A stretch of 64,000 nucleotides of DNA from Clostridium pasteurianum DSM 525 = ATCC 6013 (GTDB lineage Bacteria > Bacillota > Clostridia > Clostridiales > Clostridiaceae): positions 4,184,384 to 4,248,383 of the forward strand of contig NZ_CP009268.1 in the NCBI RefSeq assembly GCF_000807255.1. Reading direction: 5' to 3'. Every line of letters begins with the position of its first letter. The stretch's first letter is position 1. Under the pieces are notes generated by a model. The model saw only the letters and a list, made by a program, of their open reading frames with translations. It searched no databases and was not told the DNA's origin. Positions 52,661 to 61,757 of this stretch are shown one piece after another. Made by a program: the position numbers and the translations under genes.

Positions 52661-53464
52661 TCACAAAATATTTTTGATGGACTCCATAATAATTAAAGCA
52701 GTATCTTCAATAGCCCTTTTTGTTACATCTATTACTCTACAATTTAATTTTCTCATAATATTATCTGCAAATTCTAATTCCTGAAGAACTCTTTCTGCAT
52801 TTGCATATTGTATATTTTTATTAATAACACCAAACTTATTCAATCTATGCCTTCTTATATCTATAAGCTGAGTTGCTTCTATTGTAAGGCCTATTATCTT
52901 TTTTCTGCTTATTTCATACAGCTCCTTTGGAACATCTACTTCAGGCATTAAGGGTATATTCAATGCTTTAATACCTTTGTTGGCCAAATACATGCATAAG
53001 GCCGTTTTAGAAGTTCTAGATAATCCTATTAAAATTACATCTGCCTTCTTTATACCATTATTATCTTTACTATCATCACATTGAATTGCAAATTCTATAG
53101 CTTGGATTCTCTTATAATATCTAGAATTCATATCCCAGACAGCACCAGGTTTATATTCAGGAACTTTTTTTAACATTCTTGATATTATACTAATTGAAGG
53201 AGCTAACACATTATTTATTGGAATACCTAATTTCATACATCTTTCTATGAGAAATTCTCTAATTTCGACTAAAATTATTGTAGATATAACTATACTATTT
53301 TTTACATCTTCAATACCATTTACGAAATCGTCTACATCTTGTATCCTATTTATATAAGTTATTCTCTTAATTTCAATAGGTTCATTAAATTGACTTGAAA
53401 CAGCTTTAGCTACCTGTTCTGCTGTTTCACCAATAGAGTCTGATACAGCATAAATAGTTAACAT
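52661..53464 (-). CDS. Pyruvate, phosphate dikinase regulatory protein (DUF299)
   Basis: 267 residues. The opening 'IYAVSDSIGETAEQVAKAVS' and the P-loop-like 'LIGLSRTSKTALCMYLANKG' are hallmarks of the bifunctional PPDK regulators, which phosphorylate PPDK with ADP and remove the phosphate with Pi. The target, PPDK or PEP synthase, is not encoded in the window. It controls flux between pyruvate and PEP. GGGGGATG precedes the ATG. Confidence 0.93.
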   Translation of the reverse strand: MLTIYAVSDSIGETAEQVAKAVSSQFNEPIEIKRITYINRIQDVDDFVNGIEDVKNSIVISTIILVEIREFLIERCMKLGIPINNVLAPSISIISRMLKKVPEYKPGAVWDMNSRYYKRIQAIEFAIQCDDSKDNNGIKKADVILIGLSRTSKTALCMYLANKGIKALNIPLMPEVDVPKELYEISRKKIIGLTIEATQLIDIRRHRLNKFGVINKNIQYANAERVLQELEFADNIMRKLNCRVIDVTKRAIEDTALIIMESIKNIL

Positions 53465-53580
53465 TATACATCCCCCTTTTTATAAACTCCTTAATCTAAT
53501 ATAAAAAAATAACTAATCAATATAAATAAAATATAAAAATCTATACAGTTTTATTAGCTGTTATATAATATAAAATAATA

Positions 53581-53964
53581 TTATAATATGGAATTTTTAT
53601 GCTGAAGTTCAACTAATGCACAACCCTCTATAGCAGTAACATTATTATATTTGCAATAATCTAGTATCTCTTTACTTTCTGCACCTGGTTGAATAAGTAT
53701 CTTATCTATATTTAACTCACTTGCTTCTTCTAATATTTTAATACCCATCTTGGGATTTATACATAAATCTATAACATCTATTTTATATTTAACATCTTTT
53801 AGAGATGTAAATATTTCTTGCGATTTTATTTTAGGATTAACACCTGATACATTATATCCTTCATTTTTTAATCTATTTAATATTTTATAAGCATATTTAG
53901 AGCTATTCAATACATCTCCTATCACTACCCAATTTTTATAATTCATTAAATTACTAGCATTCAT
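53581..53964 (-). CDS. CoA-binding domain protein (YccU-like)
   Basis: 127 residues forming a single Rossmann-like CoA_binding_2 domain: 'NWVVIGDVLNSSKYAYKILN', 'GYNVSGVNPK', 'IDVIDLCINPKMGI' and 'ILIQPGAESKEI'. Relatives bind CoA or nucleotides, with no agreed function. AAAGGGAG lies upstream. Probably monocistronic. Confidence 0.85.
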   Translation of the reverse strand: MNASNLMNYKNWVVIGDVLNSSKYAYKILNRLKNEGYNVSGVNPKIKSQEIFTSLKDVKYKIDVIDLCINPKMGIKILEEASELNIDKILIQPGAESKEILDYCKYNNVTAIEGCALVELQHKNSIL

Positions 53965-54091
53965 ATCCTTAATTCTCCCTTTCTCATTACAATAATATCT
54001 AATTAATAAAGGTAAAATTATATTATTGCAATATAAAATACTTTCACAATGCTATTATAAACTAAATACATATAAATATCCTTAAAAATAT

Positions 54092-55351
54092 TTAGCTTAA
54101 ATTACAAGCTGCACTTTTTCCTGCAATATAGCCTGAACTCCAAGCCCATTGAAGGTTAAATCCTCCACAATCACCGTCTACATCTAATACTTCTCCACAA
54201 AAATATAAATTATCTATAATTTTTGATCTAAGAGTATCTATCCCTAAATATTTTGTGTCTACTCCTCCTGCCGTAACCTGTGCATTATTAAAGGAATTAG
54301 TACCACTAACTTTAAACTTCCAGCTTTTAAGTAAACTATATATATTTTTTTTCTCTTGCCAAGTTAATTCTATACAAGGCTTATGTATATTATCTAATTG
54401 TGCTTCCTTTAAAATTATAGGTATCATTTTTTTGTTAATTATTCCAATCAATGAATTGAAAACACTTCTATAATTAAACATTCCCCAATGATTTTCTAAA
54501 AATTCTATTAAATTATCCATTGTATATTGAGGTAACATATCAATAGTTATATCTACGCTTTTTCCATCTTGAAGAGCTTTTGATGCAATACCACTTATTT
54601 GTAGTATAGGCGGACCTGATATACCATAATCAGTGAAAAGAATCTCTCCAAATTCACTTCTTTTTTTCTTATCATTAATCCAAACATGAGAATATCCATT
54701 GAATTTTATCCCTGATAGTGCCTTTAAGTTTTTGTATTTAAGGTGTAATTGTACTAAAGCTGGAATGGGATTAATTATATTATGACCAAAAGATTCAGCA
54801 ATAGAATAACCACTACCGTCAGAACCTGTTTTAGGGGCAGCCTTTCCTCCGGTAGCCACTATCAATCTATTACAACAAAATGTATCCTCCTCATTACATA
54901 TAGAAATATTAATTTTAGAATTTTTCATATTAATTTCTTTAACTTTTTTATTTAGATATACTGGAATTTCTCTTTCCTCTATAGCCATTCTAAAAGTATC
55001 TAAAACAGATGAAGCTTGAAAAGACATAGGATAAACTTTGCCATCTTCTAATACAGTAAGAGGTAGTCCTATAGAATTAAAAAATGTTTTTGTCTCTTTA
55101 AAACTAAAATTCTTCAAACAATATTCGAAAAATCCATAATTATCACTATGATACCTGGAATAATCTTTACATGTATTACTTATATTACATCTACCATTAC
55201 CTGTAGTAAGCAACTTTTTACCGATTCTATCATTTCTCTCTATAATAGCCACATCTTTTCCTAAGTCTTTAGCTGTAATAGCTGCCATAATTCCAGATGC
55301 ACCGCCACCAACTATAATAATATCATGTTTCAAATTTTTTCTCTCCTTCAT
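54092..55351 (-). CDS. NAD(P)/FAD-dependent oxidoreductase, HI0933/YhiN (BaiN) family
   Basis: 419 residues. The FAD Rossmann motif 'IIVGGGASGIMAAITAKDLG' is at the N-terminus, then 'NGRCNISNTC' (typical of HI0933), 'LIVATGGKAAPKTGSDGSGY', and at the end 'DVDGDCGGFNLQWAWSSGYIAG'. It is cytoplasmic. One family member, BaiN, reduces bile-acid intermediates, but most are uncharacterised. The thioesterase gene ends 18 bases upstream, so the two probably share a transcript. Confidence 0.9.
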   Translation of the reverse strand: MKERKNLKHDIIIVGGGASGIMAAITAKDLGKDVAIIERNDRIGKKLLTTGNGRCNISNTCKDYSRYHSDNYGFFEYCLKNFSFKETKTFFNSIGLPLTVLEDGKVYPMSFQASSVLDTFRMAIEEREIPVYLNKKVKEINMKNSKINISICNEEDTFCCNRLIVATGGKAAPKTGSDGSGYSIAESFGHNIINPIPALVQLHLKYKNLKALSGIKFNGYSHVWINDKKKRSEFGEILFTDYGISGPPILQISGIASKALQDGKSVDITIDMLPQYTMDNLIEFLENHWGMFNYRSVFNSLIGIINKKMIPIILKEAQLDNIHKPCIELTWQEKKNIYSLLKSWKFKVSGTNSFNNAQVTAGGVDTKYLGIDTLRSKIIDNLYFCGEVLDVDGDCGGFNLQWAWSSGYIAGKSAACNLS

Positions 55352-55369
55352 AATAAACCAAACTATAAT

Positions 55370-56119
55370 TTATTCTTTAATCCATGTAGTTTTAACTAAA
55401 TTTAATCTATCTCCATTAGAATTCAAAAGAGATGTATAAATTATATATCCATTATCAACTTCCACTGTTTCTCCTAAAGCTTTAACAACTTCTCCATAAG
55501 CAGTTTCTTTGTCATAATTTATTTTTAATTGACTAAGTTTATAATTGTTAATTATATTTTTTGGAATTGTCTCCAGTGCCCAAGAAACATATTTTACATT
55601 ATTTACATGCTTATTTGTGTCTATATCACTATATCTTACAACAAAATTTTTTTCCTCAGTAATATTAATTGGAACTTTTAATTTTTCAAATTCAATTGGA
55701 CTACTATCCTTTTTAGTAAGGCCAAATTTTTCAATTATTTCATCTTGAATTTTGCATGGTCTTCTTCTCTTTATATTTATCATAAACCATAGTGAATTAG
55801 CCTGAGCGATGGTTTCTCCCGAAGAGTTTATAATATCAAATTTTCTGTAAGCATAAAATGTTCTTACCGAATGTGCCCAAGTTCTTACTCTCAATTTTTC
55901 CCCTAACATAGCATATTTATATATTTTTATATCCCATTTATATACAACCCAAGCTATATTGTTTTTCAAAAGATAATCTATTCCCATATCTAAACTTTCT
56001 GAATGATTTAATGCTAAATCTTCAAAATAATTTATAAAAGTTGCAATAAAAACCCTTCCATTTCTATCTACTTCATAATGATGAACCTTATAATATTCTT
56101 CATATATTTTATTTCCCAT
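55370..56119 (-). CDS. Acyl-ACP thioesterase
   Basis: 249 residues, two hot-dog domains as in FatA/FatB relatives. The N-terminal domain has 'YYKVHHYEVDRNGRVFIATF' and 'WVVYKWDIKIYKYAMLGEKL'; the C-terminal domain has 'VRYSDIDTNKHVNNVKYVSWA', shown here as the Asn/His catalytic region. It releases free fatty acids from ACP and so links to the fatty-acid operon, although it is 10 kb away. Overlapping use with the downstream flavoprotein is suggested by spacing alone. Confidence 0.9.
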   Translation of the reverse strand: MGNKIYEEYYKVHHYEVDRNGRVFIATFINYFEDLALNHSESLDMGIDYLLKNNIAWVVYKWDIKIYKYAMLGEKLRVRTWAHSVRTFYAYRKFDIINSSGETIAQANSLWFMINIKRRRPCKIQDEIIEKFGLTKKDSSPIEFEKLKVPINITEEKNFVVRYSDIDTNKHVNNVKYVSWALETIPKNIINNYKLSQLKINYDKETAYGEVVKALGETVEVDNGYIIYTSLLNSNGDRLNLVKTTWIKE

Positions 56120-56170
56120 ATTATTTCTCCCCCATAGTCATTAATGAATACAATATGTAAAAATTAAAAA

Positions 56171-56203
56171 TAAGCACTGAATTTAAAATAAACCCAGCGC
56201 TCA
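56171..56203 (-). terminator. Terminator after the DUF1858 gene
   Basis: Minus strand: GAGCGCTG pairs with CAGTGCTT (one G-U), then ATTTTTAATTTTT. It lies about 25 bases after the DUF1858 stop. Confidence 0.75.
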
Positions 56204-56229
56204 TAATTTCTAAAATTTATGTTTATAAA

Positions 56230-56415
56230 TTATTTGTTTAATGCTGCTAATAAATCATCTAAATCTAATGCATGAACTACTGCAGCTTGTTCTAATGTTT
56301 CACCTTGAGATGATGGACATCCTATACATCCCATACCAAAGCTCATTAATACTTGTGCTTTTTCAGGATAAGTTCTTACTACTTCACCTATAGTTGTATC
56401 TTTATTAATTTCCAT
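56230..56415 (-). CDS. DUF1858 domain protein
   Basis: 61 residues, a complete stand-alone DUF1858 domain: 'TTIGEVVRTYPEKAQVLMSF' then 'GMGCIGCPSSQGETLEQAA' and 'LDLDDLLAALNK'. The CxxC in 'GCIGCP' may be redox-active or bind a metal, by analogy with hybrid-cluster-linked proteins. AAGAGAGG precedes the ATG. It lies 110 bases after purA. The ATPase of the modD cluster has a divergent, Cys-less version of this domain. Confidence 0.9.
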   Translation of the reverse strand: MEINKDTTIGEVVRTYPEKAQVLMSFGMGCIGCPSSQGETLEQAAVVHALDLDDLLAALNK

Positions 56416-56524
56416 AATTTATACCTCTCTTCTCTTAATATTTAGTATTTATATTATAACATATTTAATAAACTGTTAAAGTATGTTCTGTTATTTTTAG
56501 CTATAATATATGAATATTATACAA

Positions 56525-57811
56525 TTATATCTCACTAACCACAATAGTCTGATCTCTTCTTGGTCCAACTGAAACTATAGAAACTTTTGTATCTGTTAGT
56601 TCTTCTATCCTTTTAAGATAAATTTTGGCATTACTAGGAAGATCCTCATAGGTTCTTGCAGCCTCTACACTAGAATCCCAACCATCAAATTCTTCATATA
56701 CTGGCTTACAAAGAGCTAAATCCTCAAGGCTCGCTGGCACATAGTCTATAATATTTCCATTAAGCTCATATCCTACGCATACTTTTACTTTATCTATTCC
56801 AGCTAAAGTATCTATTTTAGTTACAGCAAAACTTGTAAGACCTGAAACTCTAGCTGCTGATTTTAAAATTACAACATCAAGCCATCCACATCTTCTTGCC
56901 CTTCCTGTAGTTACACCATACTCATGGCCTTTATCTCTTATGTGTTCTCCCATTTCATCAAAAAGTTCTGTAGGAAAAGGTCCTTTTCCTACTCTGGTTG
57001 TATATGCTTTAGCAATACCTATAGCACTATTAATCATAGTAGGTCCTATTCCAGCTCCAGTACATACACCTCCTGCAATTGTACTAGATGATGTAACAAA
57101 TGGGTATGTTCCATAATCTATGTCTAATAAATTTCCTTGAGCTCCTTCAAACAGAACATCTTTACCTTGCTTTATTTCATTATAAACTCTTACAGAGGCA
57201 TCAGCTACAAAGGCTTTTATTTTCTCTGCATATCCTATGTATTCGTCATATATAGTGTCAAAATCAAAGGTATCCATACCATATGCTTTAGATAAAACAG
57301 TATTTTTATCAGAAATGTTTTCTCTAAGTTTTTCTTTAAAGACATCCTTATGCATTAAATCACATACTCTTATTCCACATCTCTCAGCCTTATCTGTATA
57401 ACAAGGTCCTATACCCTTTCCCGTAGTGCCTATATCATTTTTACCTCTTATTTTTTCTTTTGCCCCATCCAAACTTCTATGGTAAGGCATTATAAGCTGT
57501 GCTCTATCACTAATTAGTAATTTTTCAGGTGTAACCTTTACTCCTAAACCTTCAAGATATTCTATTTCTTGAAACATAGCTTTAGGATCTAAAACTACTC
57601 CATTTCCTATTACATTTAACTTATCTTCATATAATATACCTGATGGTATAAGATGAAGTTTATACTGCTTTTCACCTACTTCAACAGTGTGGCCTGCATT
57701 ATTTCCGCCTTGAAATCTAACAACTACATCTGCTTCCTCTGCAAGATAGTCTGTCATTTTACCTTTACCTTCATCACCCCACTGAGCTCCTAAAACAATA
57801 AATGCTGACAT
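56525..57811 (-). CDS. purA: Adenylosuccinate synthetase
   Basis: 428 residues. '[18 protein letters not shown]' is the GTP/IMP-binding N-terminal motif, '[11 protein letters not shown]' and '[14 protein letters not shown]' follow, and the C-terminus has '[11 protein letters not shown]'. It joins IMP and aspartate using GTP in AMP synthesis. It lies 31 bases downstream of a flavoprotein gene on the same strand. No purine riboswitch or PurR site was seen before it. Confidence 0.96.
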   Translation of the reverse strand: MSAFIVLGAQWGDEGKGKMTDYLAEEADVVVRFQGGNNAGHTVEVGEKQYKLHLIPSGILYEDKLNVIGNGVVLDPKAMFQEIEYLEGLGVKVTPEKLLISDRAQLIMPYHRSLDGAKEKIRGKNDIGTTGKGIGPCYTDKAERCGIRVCDLMHKDVFKEKLRENISDKNTVLSKAYGMDTFDFDTIYDEYIGYAEKIKAFVADASVRVYNEIKQGKDVLFEGAQGNLLDIDYGTYPFVTSSSTIAGGVCTGAGIGPTMINSAIGIAKAYTTRVGKGPFPTELFDEMGEHIRDKGHEYGVTTGRARRCGWLDVVILKSAARVSGLTSFAVTKIDTLAGIDKVKVCVGYELNGNIIDYVPASLEDLALCKPVYEEFDGWDSSVEAARTYEDLPSNAKIYLKRIEELTDTKVSIVSVGPRRDQTIVVSEI

Positions 57812-57842
57812 AATAATTCCTCACTTTCCATTCGGATTAAAT

Positions 57843-59249
57843 TTAACTTGATTTTACTATATTTCTAGCCACTATAACACCAGTTACAGATGCTTGCATA
57901 AGTCCTCTCGTAATTCCAGCTCCATCACCTATAGTATATAAATTCTTTATTTCTGTCTCAAATTTCTCATTTGTTTCAATCTTACTTGAATAAAATTTCA
58001 CTTCAATTCCATATAGAAGTGTATTCTTACTATATAAACCAGGTGCAATTTTATCAAAAGCTTTTAAAGCTTCTACTATCGAAGTCAGATATCTTTGGGG
58101 AAGTACAAAACTTAAATCACCAGGTACTGCTGATTTCATAGTTGGTATAGTTGTTGATTTTTTAAGTCTCGATTCATTTGTTCTTCTTCCCATAAGTAAG
58201 TCGCCAAGCCTTTGAACCATTATTCCTCCACCAGTCAACATATTGCCAAGCTTTGCAATGTATTGACCATAATCTATTGGCTGATTAAAAGGTTCTGTAA
58301 AAGTAGTCGAAACAAGCATAGCAAAGTTAGTATTATTTGTTCTTAATTCTTTTTCTCCATAACTATGTCCATTCACAACTGCCATCCCCTGATCATAATG
58401 TTCTTCAGATACTACTCCACCAGGATTCATACAAAAAGTCCTAACTTTATTATCAAAGGTATCAGAATAATAAACAAGTTTTGCTTCATATAAATCTTTA
58501 GTCAAATGATCCATAATTGAATTTGGCACTTCTACTCTAACACCTATATCCACTTCATTATTGGTGGTTTTTATACTTAATCTTTTCGCTTCCTTTGTAA
58601 TCCATTCAGCTCCACCTCTACCTGGAGCAACCACTAAATTTTTAGTTTGAATTCTAAATTCTCCTGATTTGTTTTTTATATCTATTCCCTTAATCTCATT
58701 ATCTTCGGCTATTATATTTACAGCCTCTGTAAGTTCTTGAAATTCAGTATTAGTTTCTTCTATGAGATACAGGTACATTTTTTTTAGAACTTCATATGCA
58801 AGCTCAGTACCTAAATGTCTTACAGGACATTCAACAAGGCGAATATTATGCTTACTAGCTTCATATTTTATCTCATCTATTTTTTCATTGTTTAAACCAT
58901 AAACAATTTTATTAGCCCCAAAATTTAGATATACATCATCACAATAATTTATTAGGTCCTGTGATTCTTTCTGTGAATAATAATCTAAAATTCGACCTCC
59001 AACTTCTGGACTTAAAGATAATTTACCGTCAGAAAAAGCACCTGCCCCTGACCATCCAAAAGTTATTCCACAAGGATTACAATTTATACATTTACCAGTC
59101 TTTCTTGCAGGACATACTCTTTTTTCAATATTTCTTCCTCTATCAATTATTAAAACACTTAATTCTGGTTTAATTTTTGCAATTTCGAGGGCAGTAAAAA
59201 TTCCTGCTGGACCAGCTCCTACTATAACAATGTCATAATTAGTTTTCAA
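57843..59249 (-). CDS. FAD-dependent oxidoreductase with N-terminal Cys cluster
   Basis: 468 residues. The FAD motif 'IVGAGPAGIFTALEIAK' is followed near residues 46-61 by 'CPARKTGKCINCNPCG', a Cys cluster usual in this clostridial flavoprotein family, then 'GWSGAGAFSDGKLSLS'. The C-terminus 'YTIGDGAGITRGLMQASVTG' completes the FAD site. It is a soluble dehydrogenase-like protein of unknown substrate. GGGAGGGATAC precedes the ATG. Placed directly before purA and probably co-transcribed with it. Confidence 0.88.
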   Translation of the reverse strand: MKTNYDIVIVGAGPAGIFTALEIAKIKPELSVLIIDRGRNIEKRVCPARKTGKCINCNPCGITFGWSGAGAFSDGKLSLSPEVGGRILDYYSQKESQDLINYCDDVYLNFGANKIVYGLNNEKIDEIKYEASKHNIRLVECPVRHLGTELAYEVLKKMYLYLIEETNTEFQELTEAVNIIAEDNEIKGIDIKNKSGEFRIQTKNLVVAPGRGGAEWITKEAKRLSIKTTNNEVDIGVRVEVPNSIMDHLTKDLYEAKLVYYSDTFDNKVRTFCMNPGGVVSEEHYDQGMAVVNGHSYGEKELRTNNTNFAMLVSTTFTEPFNQPIDYGQYIAKLGNMLTGGGIMVQRLGDLLMGRRTNESRLKKSTTIPTMKSAVPGDLSFVLPQRYLTSIVEALKAFDKIAPGLYSKNTLLYGIEVKFYSSKIETNEKFETEIKNLYTIGDGAGITRGLMQASVTGVIVARNIVKSS

Positions 59250-59357
59250 CTTGTATCCCTCCCTTTAACATATTATCAGAGCAATGGAAGCTAGTCAATA
59301 CAAGTGACGAATATTAATACAAGCTTAAATTATATAGTTCGTATTAAAACACAAAAG

Positions 59358-59392
59358 CAAAATGGCTTCCTCCTATTGAGAAAGCCATTTTG
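59358..59392 (-). terminator. Terminator after reverse rubrerythrin
   Basis: CAAAATGGCTT pairs with AAGCCATTTTG around TTCC/GAGA-containing loop bases; T-rich on the plus side and TTTTG-rich on the minus side. It lies ten bases past the gene's end. Confidence 0.85.
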
Positions 59393-59401
59393 TTTTTTAT
59401 T

Positions 59402-59947
59402 TTATTTAAAATATCTATTTAATAAACCTTTGAATGCTTTTCCGTGACGAGCTTCATCTTTACACATTTCATGAACAGTATCGTGAATAGCATCGTAATT
59501 AAGTTTCTTAGCTAAAGTTGCTAATTCCTTTTTACCTTTGCAAGCACCATATTCTGCTTCTACTCTAACTTCAAGATTTTTCTTAGTATCAGCACCTACA
59601 ACTTCTCCAAGAAGTTCTGCAAATTTAGAGGCGTGTTCTGCTTCTTCAAAAGCTATTCTTTTATAAGCTTCTGCTATTTCAGGATATCCTTCTCTATCTG
59701 CTTGACGACTCATAGCAAGGTACATTCCCACTTCTGTACATTCACCAGTAAAATTAGCTCTTAATCCTTCTACTACTTCTGCATCTACACCAGCAGCAAC
59801 TCCAATTTTATGTTCATCTGCCCATTCTTCTTTATCATCAGTCTTTTCTACAAATTTATCTTTTCCTGCACCACATTGAGGGCATTTTTCTGGTGCTTCT
59901 TCTCCTTCAAATACATATCCACAGACTGAACAAACAAATTTCTTCAT
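59402..59947 (-). CDS. Reverse rubrerythrin
   Basis: 181 residues with the domains in reversed order: an N-terminal rubredoxin-like site (CSVCG near 7-10, CPQCG near 22-25) and a C-terminal ferritin-like diiron domain ('[14 protein letters not shown]', '[15 protein letters not shown]', 'EAEYGACKG' and '[15 protein letters not shown]'). Reverse rubrerythrins of clostridia reduce H2O2 and O2 with electrons from NADH via rubredoxin. A PerR-like box sits between the -35 and -10 of its promoter. AGGAGGAAT precedes the ATG. Confidence 0.94.
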   Translation of the reverse strand: MKKFVCSVCGYVFEGEEAPEKCPQCGAGKDKFVEKTDDKEEWADEHKIGVAAGVDAEVVEGLRANFTGECTEVGMYLAMSRQADREGYPEIAEAYKRIAFEEAEHASKFAELLGEVVGADTKKNLEVRVEAEYGACKGKKELATLAKKLNYDAIHDTVHEMCKDEARHGKAFKGLLNRYFK

Positions 59948-60036
59948 AATAAATTATTCCTCCTAAAATTTTATTATTTATATTATTATTTAATTTTTAT
60001 TTAAGGTAAATGGTAATGCCATCGCCAACATTTATT

Positions 60037-60065
60037 ATTATATAATAATTATTATCGATAATCAA
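60037..60065 (-). promoter_or_regulatory. Promoter of reverse rubrerythrin with embedded PerR-like box
   Basis: Minus strand: TTGATT (60065-60060), a 17-base spacer, TATAAT (60042-60037). The spacer carries a PerR-like sequence, plus strand ATATAATAATTATTA (60040-60054), 12 of 14 defined consensus positions, within an overlapping set of ATAATAAT palindromes. Repressor there would block RNA polymerase. Confidence 0.7.
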
Positions 60066-60199
60066 GTACTTTTTCAATAAATTTTTAATTTTTCAAATTT
60101 ATTTTCTAAGATCCACATAATTAATAAATACTACATATGAATATATTTTATAAAATTATATTTATATGTAGTATTTTATATAGAATTCATTTCCTAGAA

Positions 60200-61135
60200 T
60201 TATATATCTTTTATTATTCTTAAAGCATTTTTATAAAATATTTTTTCAATACTATCTTCGTTAAAACCATTTTTTTTCAGTTCATTCTCAAGCTTATACA
60301 TTTCTGATGTATCTTTTATCTCAACATCACAATCTATTCCATCAAAATCACTGCCTAATGCTATCACATCTATTCCTCCAATTTTGTAAATATGTTTTAT
60401 ATGAAGAATAATATCATCTATTTTGCTAGTAGTACTTTTACCTAAAAATTTATTATAAAAATTTATTCCCATAATTCCACCTCTATTTGATAACTCTTTT
60501 ATCATGGAATCAGTTAAATTTCTTGGATGATTAGCTATAAATCTAGAATTAGAATGAGATGCAATAAATGGTCTCTTAGAAGCTGCAGCTACATCGTAAA
60601 ATCCCCTATCTGAAAGATGTGACACATCAATAATCATATGAAGTTTATTCATTTCTTCTAACACTTCATATCCAAATTTAGTTAATCCTCTTTCCATATA
60701 TTCTTTTTTTGAATTTGGAAATCCTATTTCATTTGGATAATTCCAAGTTAAAGTTATTAACCTTACTCCCAATCTATAAAAATTTCTCAAATTACATAAC
60801 TTACCATTTAAAGTTTCTCCACCCTCTATAGTTAAAAATGCAGATAACTTATTCTCATTGTTATTATTAATTAATTCATCATAAGATTTTACAAATCCTA
60901 TTAAATCATCATTATCTTTTAATTCTGTATAGAACTTATCTACCATAGCTAAGCAATATTCCAGTGGATCATCAATAAGTCTTGAATTTATAAATAGAGC
61001 AAAAAACTGTGCTAGATTATTACCACCTTTTAGTTTTTGAATATCCACACTAAAATTATTTTTTCCTAAATTAGATGTATGGGGATTATCCATAAGTTTT
61101 GAAATAGTATCACAGTGAAAGTCTATTACTTTCAT
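60200..61135 (-). CDS. Membrane dipeptidase family (M19) peptidase
   Basis: 311 residues. The zinc motif 'IDFHCDTISKLM' (HxD) is at the N-terminus, then 'FLTIEGGETL', 'IIDVSHLSDRGFYDV', 'PFIASHSNSRFIANHPRNLT' and 'ALGSDFDGID', which together supply the dinuclear zinc ligands. M19 enzymes hydrolyse dipeptides and related lactams. Bacterial members lack the lipid anchor, and no signal peptide is present here. GGAGGTAT precedes the ATG. It is divergent from abrB. Confidence 0.92.
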   Translation of the reverse strand: MKVIDFHCDTISKLMDNPHTSNLGKNNFSVDIQKLKGGNNLAQFFALFINSRLIDDPLEYCLAMVDKFYTELKDNDDLIGFVKSYDELINNNNENKLSAFLTIEGGETLNGKLCNLRNFYRLGVRLITLTWNYPNEIGFPNSKKEYMERGLTKFGYEVLEEMNKLHMIIDVSHLSDRGFYDVAAASKRPFIASHSNSRFIANHPRNLTDSMIKELSNRGGIMGINFYNKFLGKSTTSKIDDIILHIKHIYKIGGIDVIALGSDFDGIDCDVEIKDTSEMYKLENELKKNGFNEDSIEKIFYKNALRIIKDI

Positions 61136-61247
61136 ATATATACCTCCAATATATAAGCTCTATATTACATTATAACACTATTGTGAATAAATTTTTATCT
61201 ATGTTATCGACTAAAATACTATAATGTATTTATATTTCTCATATATT

Positions 61248-61254
61248 TGTCGAA
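61248..61254 (+). promoter_or_regulatory. Candidate Spo0A box
   Basis: TGTCGAA, in TTTGTCGAAAATA, matches the core 0A box. It lies in the divergent spacer between the dipeptidase and abrB, 69 bases upstream of the abrB -35 element, so it could act on either gene. A seven-base site can occur by chance. Confidence 0.45.
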
Positions 61255-61322
61255 AATAATCGATAAGCTTTTTGAAATTCTGAATTATTTATTATATATT
61301 TATACTTTTCATAAAAAACAGC

Positions 61323-61351
61323 TTGACTTTATGTGCAATGATTGATATCAT
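61323..61351 (+). promoter_or_regulatory. Promoter of abrB
   Basis: TTGACT (61323-61328), a 17-base spacer, TATCAT (61346-61351). The start codon is 47 bases beyond the -10 element. Confidence 0.82.
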
Positions 61352-61398
61352 TTAATTAGTTAATAAGTCGATTTTTGTTATTTAAGGGGGATCTTGTG

Positions 61399-61641
61399 AT
61401 GAAATCAACAGGAGTTGTAAGAAAAGTAGATGAACTAGGTAGAGTGGTTATTCCTATAGAATTAAGAAGAACATTAGAAATAGGAGAAAAAGATGCTCTA
61501 GAAATATATGTGGAAGGCGAACATATAATTTTAAAGAAATATCAACCTGCTTGTATTTTCTGTGGAGATGCAAGAGATGTTACAAATTATAAAGGAAAAA
61601 ACATCTGTAAAAATTGTATGAGCGAATTAAAAAATGATTAA
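61399..61641 (+). CDS. abrB: AbrB family transition-state regulator
   Basis: 80 residues from ATG 61399, eight bases after AAGGGGG; the frame is open to 61375 but those codons overlap the ribosome binding site. 'MKSTGVVRKVDELGRVVIPI' is the AbrB swapped-hairpin DNA-binding domain. The C-terminus has CxxC pairs ('CIFCGD' and 'CKNC') that probably bind zinc, as in many clostridial AbrB proteins. Such regulators repress stationary-phase and sporulation genes until Spo0A acts. Confidence 0.92.
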   Translation: MKSTGVVRKVDELGRVVIPIELRRTLEIGEKDALEIYVEGEHIILKKYQPACIFCGDARDVTNYKGKNICKNCMSELKND

Positions 61642-61688
61642 TTAAAGTAAGCTTTTAAAACTTTAATTTAATATTGCTTTTAACAATA

Positions 61689-61731
61689 TTAAGGAGAATG
61701 TAGGAAATTTATTTTTCCATATTCTCCTTAA
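61689..61731 (+). terminator. Bidirectional terminator between abrB and the VWA gene
   Basis: TTAAGGAGAAT (61689-61699) pairs with ATTCTCCTTAA (61721-61731), with an inner GGAAA/TTTCC pairing. Confidence 0.85.
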
Positions 61732-61757
61732 ACTAATTTATTATATATTAAAATTTC

